NCBI GenBank assembly: GCA_022316685.1
Contig: JAKJHU010000054.1
Location: 3,508,501-3,572,500 of the forward strand
Direction of reading: 5' to 3'
Origin: Progne subis subis
Lineage: Eukaryota > Chordata > Aves > Passeriformes > Hirundinidae
Length of the DNA stretch: 64,000 nucleotides
In this document: one piece after another, positions 1 to 64,000 of the stretch
Numbering within the stretch: position 1 is the stretch's first letter
Layout: every line of letters starts with the position of its first letter
Made by a program: the position numbers and the translations under genes
The notes under the pieces: model-generated
Databases searched by the model: none
Seen by the model: only the letters and a program-made list of their open reading frames with translations
What the model was told of the DNA's origin: nothing

Positions 1-61542
<61,542 letters not shown>

Positions 61543-61766
61543 GTGATGCAGTGTGACACGTGTCCTTGCAGAAGGGGTGGGGTATGGAGTTCTGCATCTC
61601 ATTGGCAGATGTCATTAGCAGTCACATCCTGAGTATGAGGTGTTCATGATGAGCCATTTCATTTTGAGAAATGATGGGCAACACTTTAATTGCTGTTATT
61701 CGTGGAAAGTGCCTCTGCTTTCTTCAAGCTGTGTCATTGGTGTGTTCCTTGATTTGATTTTTGCAG

Positions 61767-62629
61767 ATGATGAGTGAGCTGGGAAGAAAGATTAGTGGGG
61801 GCAATGTGTAAAGGCAATTCAGTATCCCTTTATTAATGTTTGCTTAACACAAATGTGTGCATGTCTGCATGTACAGCTGCAAGTGGGGTCTGGATGGAAT
61901 TTCTGCCTGCTGCCAAGCTCTGTAACCCCTGCTAGACTGCTTCTGCCTCTGGGACTGCACACGCATCACCTGCATTAGTCTGAAAGGAGAACTTAGCTTT
62001 GGGCTGTGAATTAACTAAACTAAATGTGCTTGGGCAACTTCACTTTGATCCAATACAGCTTCTGAATGTTCATACACCTTTTAAAAATGTGTATCCTAAG
62101 TTGGCGTAGTGCAGGGAAAACTTCTGCAGTTGACTGAATAAATCATTACACAAAGAAACTGGGAAACTAAGAGAAAACATCTGATAAACATTTTAAGAGT
62201 AAGGGACACTTCTATGATGAAAATTATTGCAGAGGAGCTCCTGGCTCCTCTGTTTACGTGTGAAGGTGTGGGAGGGAGATCAGCTGTCTGTGAGCTTGCT
62301 GTAGTCTGTTGGTCCTTAACATCTGCAGTGTTAAAAAGGTTAAATGGTTTTCCCAGAGCATGTTCACCCGCAATCCATGCACAGATTGTAGAAAACTCAG
62401 CACAGAATTAAAGCATCCTTCTTGTGTTCTGTTATGCTCCTTCCTACTCTCCCCCAAAGTACACATACTTGCCATCAAAGACAATGATTAGGAGAAGTGG
62501 TGACTTTTGAAGCTGTTCCAAATTTGGTGTATTCTGTGCAAATGCACTTTATGTTCTGGGTCTTGGTGATGTGTCTGCCACAGTAAACCCTTCTTAGAAG
62601 AGAAAGTGTTACATAGTTAATGTAATAAA
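61767..62629 (+). CDS. GTF2I: Candidate terminal exon, alternative 1
   Basis: After TTTGCAG, phase 1 gives D-D-E-stop (TGA at 61775-61777), and an AATAAA lies at about 62622-62627, which could end a 3' UTR. This would give a tail that lacks the human ending. The evidence is only an acceptor and a poly(A) signal, so it is weak. Confidence 0.25.
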
Positions 62630-62821
62630 TGTTTGGGGTTTTTTATATTTTGTTGCAGACTATAGAAAGCTACACAAATTTATCTCAGGCAAAGAGATAT
62701 GAGTCTGATTGTTAAAGAAAAATTAGGTGCTTTTTTCAGGGAAAACTTTATTTCCCTAATCTGATTCATCTTGATGAAACCATATCCATATTCATTTGAC
62801 TGTATTTTTTCTTCATTTAAG

Positions 62822-62886
62822 AGCCAGCTGAACCAAGTATCTCTAGGAGGTGTTTGTCTTCAGTTATTATCAACAAATATTTTTAA
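62822..62886 (+). CDS. GTF2I: Candidate C-terminal exon, alternative 2
   Basis: After TTTAAG, phase 1 gives EPAEPSISRR, which resembles human ESAEPSQLEV, then runs to TAA at 62884-62886; a donor after AGGAG (62849) is also possible. If the donor is used, further exons carrying the human-like acidic and IKQEP-type end must lie beyond 64000. Confidence 0.35.
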
Positions 62887-64000
62887 GTAATGCTTAGCAA
62901 AGTTGCATCTGTTTTTAAAGTCAGGTCAATCAAAACCGAGGAAAGGTCTTTTATTGGTTCCAGGCACATTTCTTCATTTATATTAATATCATGCTGCATC
63001 CTGTGAAAAATACTTAGCAGCAAAAAATCATTTCAATAATTTTACAAAGGAGTTCTATGAATTCTTCGTGGTTCATGGTGAGTCATGCCTATACATAGGC
63101 TCTGAGTGACTGTTCATATCCTGAATGATGCATCTAGTTATTCAGCACAGTAGTTTCCACAGTTGATGCCTGTGAGTGATTGCCATCATCAGGAACTCTG
63201 AATACCATACTGACTTGGACATTTTGTGTTGGGGGCAAGGGAGTGGAGTACTGTTGTTCTTCTAGCACTTAAACTCTGGAAAACATCCAGCTTCCCTGTT
63301 GTCCAAGAAAATACTTGAGTTGTATCCTTTCCAGATAGAATAATTTAGTTTGGAAAAGTCTTCTAAAAGTATCAAGTCAAACAGTTGCCCCAGTACTACC
63401 AAGCTCACCACTAAAACATCTCTCCAAGTGCCACATCTGCATGGCTTTTAGATGCCTCCAAGGGTTGTGACTGCACCACCTCCCTGGGCAGCTTCTGCCA
63501 GGGCTTGACAACTCATTGGTGAAGTGTTTTCTAGTATATAGATACATGTAAGACCAAGGAAGCTGTAGGTTTTGTATCCCCCATGTTTTTGCAGGCGGTC
63601 TTGGTGCATTAGAAATACTGAATTGACCTGGGAGCTGGGATGTTGTTGTCTGCTGTGTGCTCTGCTGCTGTAAATGCTGCCTTTGCTATAGCCCAGCCTG
63701 TCAGCACGGCCCTGGATGGCCACAGCTGTCCCTGCCGTGTTCCAAGGGGATCCAAGGTGCTCTGGTGGTTTGCTGGGCTGCTGCCTTCGTGTCAGGTGGT
63801 CCCAAGAAGGGTTCAGTGATGTGTCTGTGCCAGCTTGATGGCAGCACAGCCAACAGCCCTGCGACGGTGCATCAGCACTTTCCATCTTGAGACTCTCAAC
63901 TTTGGTTCATCCCCTAATCCTGCTTGCATTGCCCCAAAAGAGAAAGCAGCAAATCTCAGTGCTCCTGTTCTTCTGTAGCTGTTTCATGGGAATTCCCTTT
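62887..64000 (+). other. Intron, 3' UTR or intergenic sequence
   Basis: No exon encoding the conserved TFII-I terminus was found. Apart from a reversed CR1 (63335-63545), nothing was recognised. The stretch 63640-63890 is GC-richer with no supported frame. Confidence 0.5.
63335..63545 (-). mobile_element. CR1 LINE fragment, reversed
   Basis: Reads as the complement of the CR1 3' region: AATAATTTAGTTTGGAAAAG, AGTATCAAGTCAAACAG, CCAAGTGCCACATCTGCATG and TCCCTGGGCAGCTTCTGCCA. Diverged, 3' tail not preserved. Confidence 0.85.

Noticed and set aside
63448..63885. A 145-codon - strand frame near the window end
   Set aside because: Its start overlaps a reversed CR1 and the rest has no recognisable domain.

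Overview
The window is a piece of a vertebrate, almost certainly bird, chromosome: intron-rich, AT-leaning, with CR1 LINE 3' ends, solo endogenous-retrovirus LTRs and a GC-rich interspersed element of a kind I associate with songbirds (that last point is recalled, not tested). One protein-coding gene spans nearly all of it on the + strand: GTF2I, encoding the multifunctional transcription factor TFII-I. Its exons were placed by translating between AG acceptors and GT donors, following codon phase and comparing with the known TFII-I order of six I-repeats. The first I-repeat is present only as its core exon (393-576), so the 5' end of the gene lies upstream of the window. I-repeats 2 to 6 are complete. 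The C-terminus is only partly resolved.

Layout: 1-7246, R1 core exon and five small linker exons. About 8010-33555, a tandem array of seven units. Each unit holds one 63-bp acidic Ser-rich exon ('exon a') and one 102-111-bp exon ('exon b') that starts with an Asp run and then carries a basic patch. 33128-38124, a long intron with an LTR joined to a reverse-complement tRNA-Lys copy. 38125-60116, I-repeats R2 to R6 in a regular leader exon + core exon + short tail exon pattern. 60117-64000, an Ala/Pro-rich exon, uncertain terminal exons and a CR1 fragment.

The notable biology is the exon array. Human TFII-I has one copy of this exon pair between R1 and R2, and the 21-codon exon a matches a segment I recall as alternatively spliced among mammalian isoforms. 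Here the pair occurs seven times. All exons except one are phase 1-1 and can be combined freely without losing frame. Exon b of unit 2 carries a one-base insertion that would give an immediate TGA whichever downstream exon of the gene's R1-R2 region follows, so it is either dead, skipped, a poison exon or an assembly error. The ~275 bp of intron just upstream of exon a is almost identical between units (hand count 1 difference for units 2 and 4, 6 for units 3 and 4), while the 63-bp exons differ at 15 and 19 positions. That is the reverse of normal and the strongest signal in the window.

Most long open frames besides these exons are chance: they lie in the 65-bp minisatellite, in LTRs, in poly-T tracts, or are repeated because the array units are repeated.
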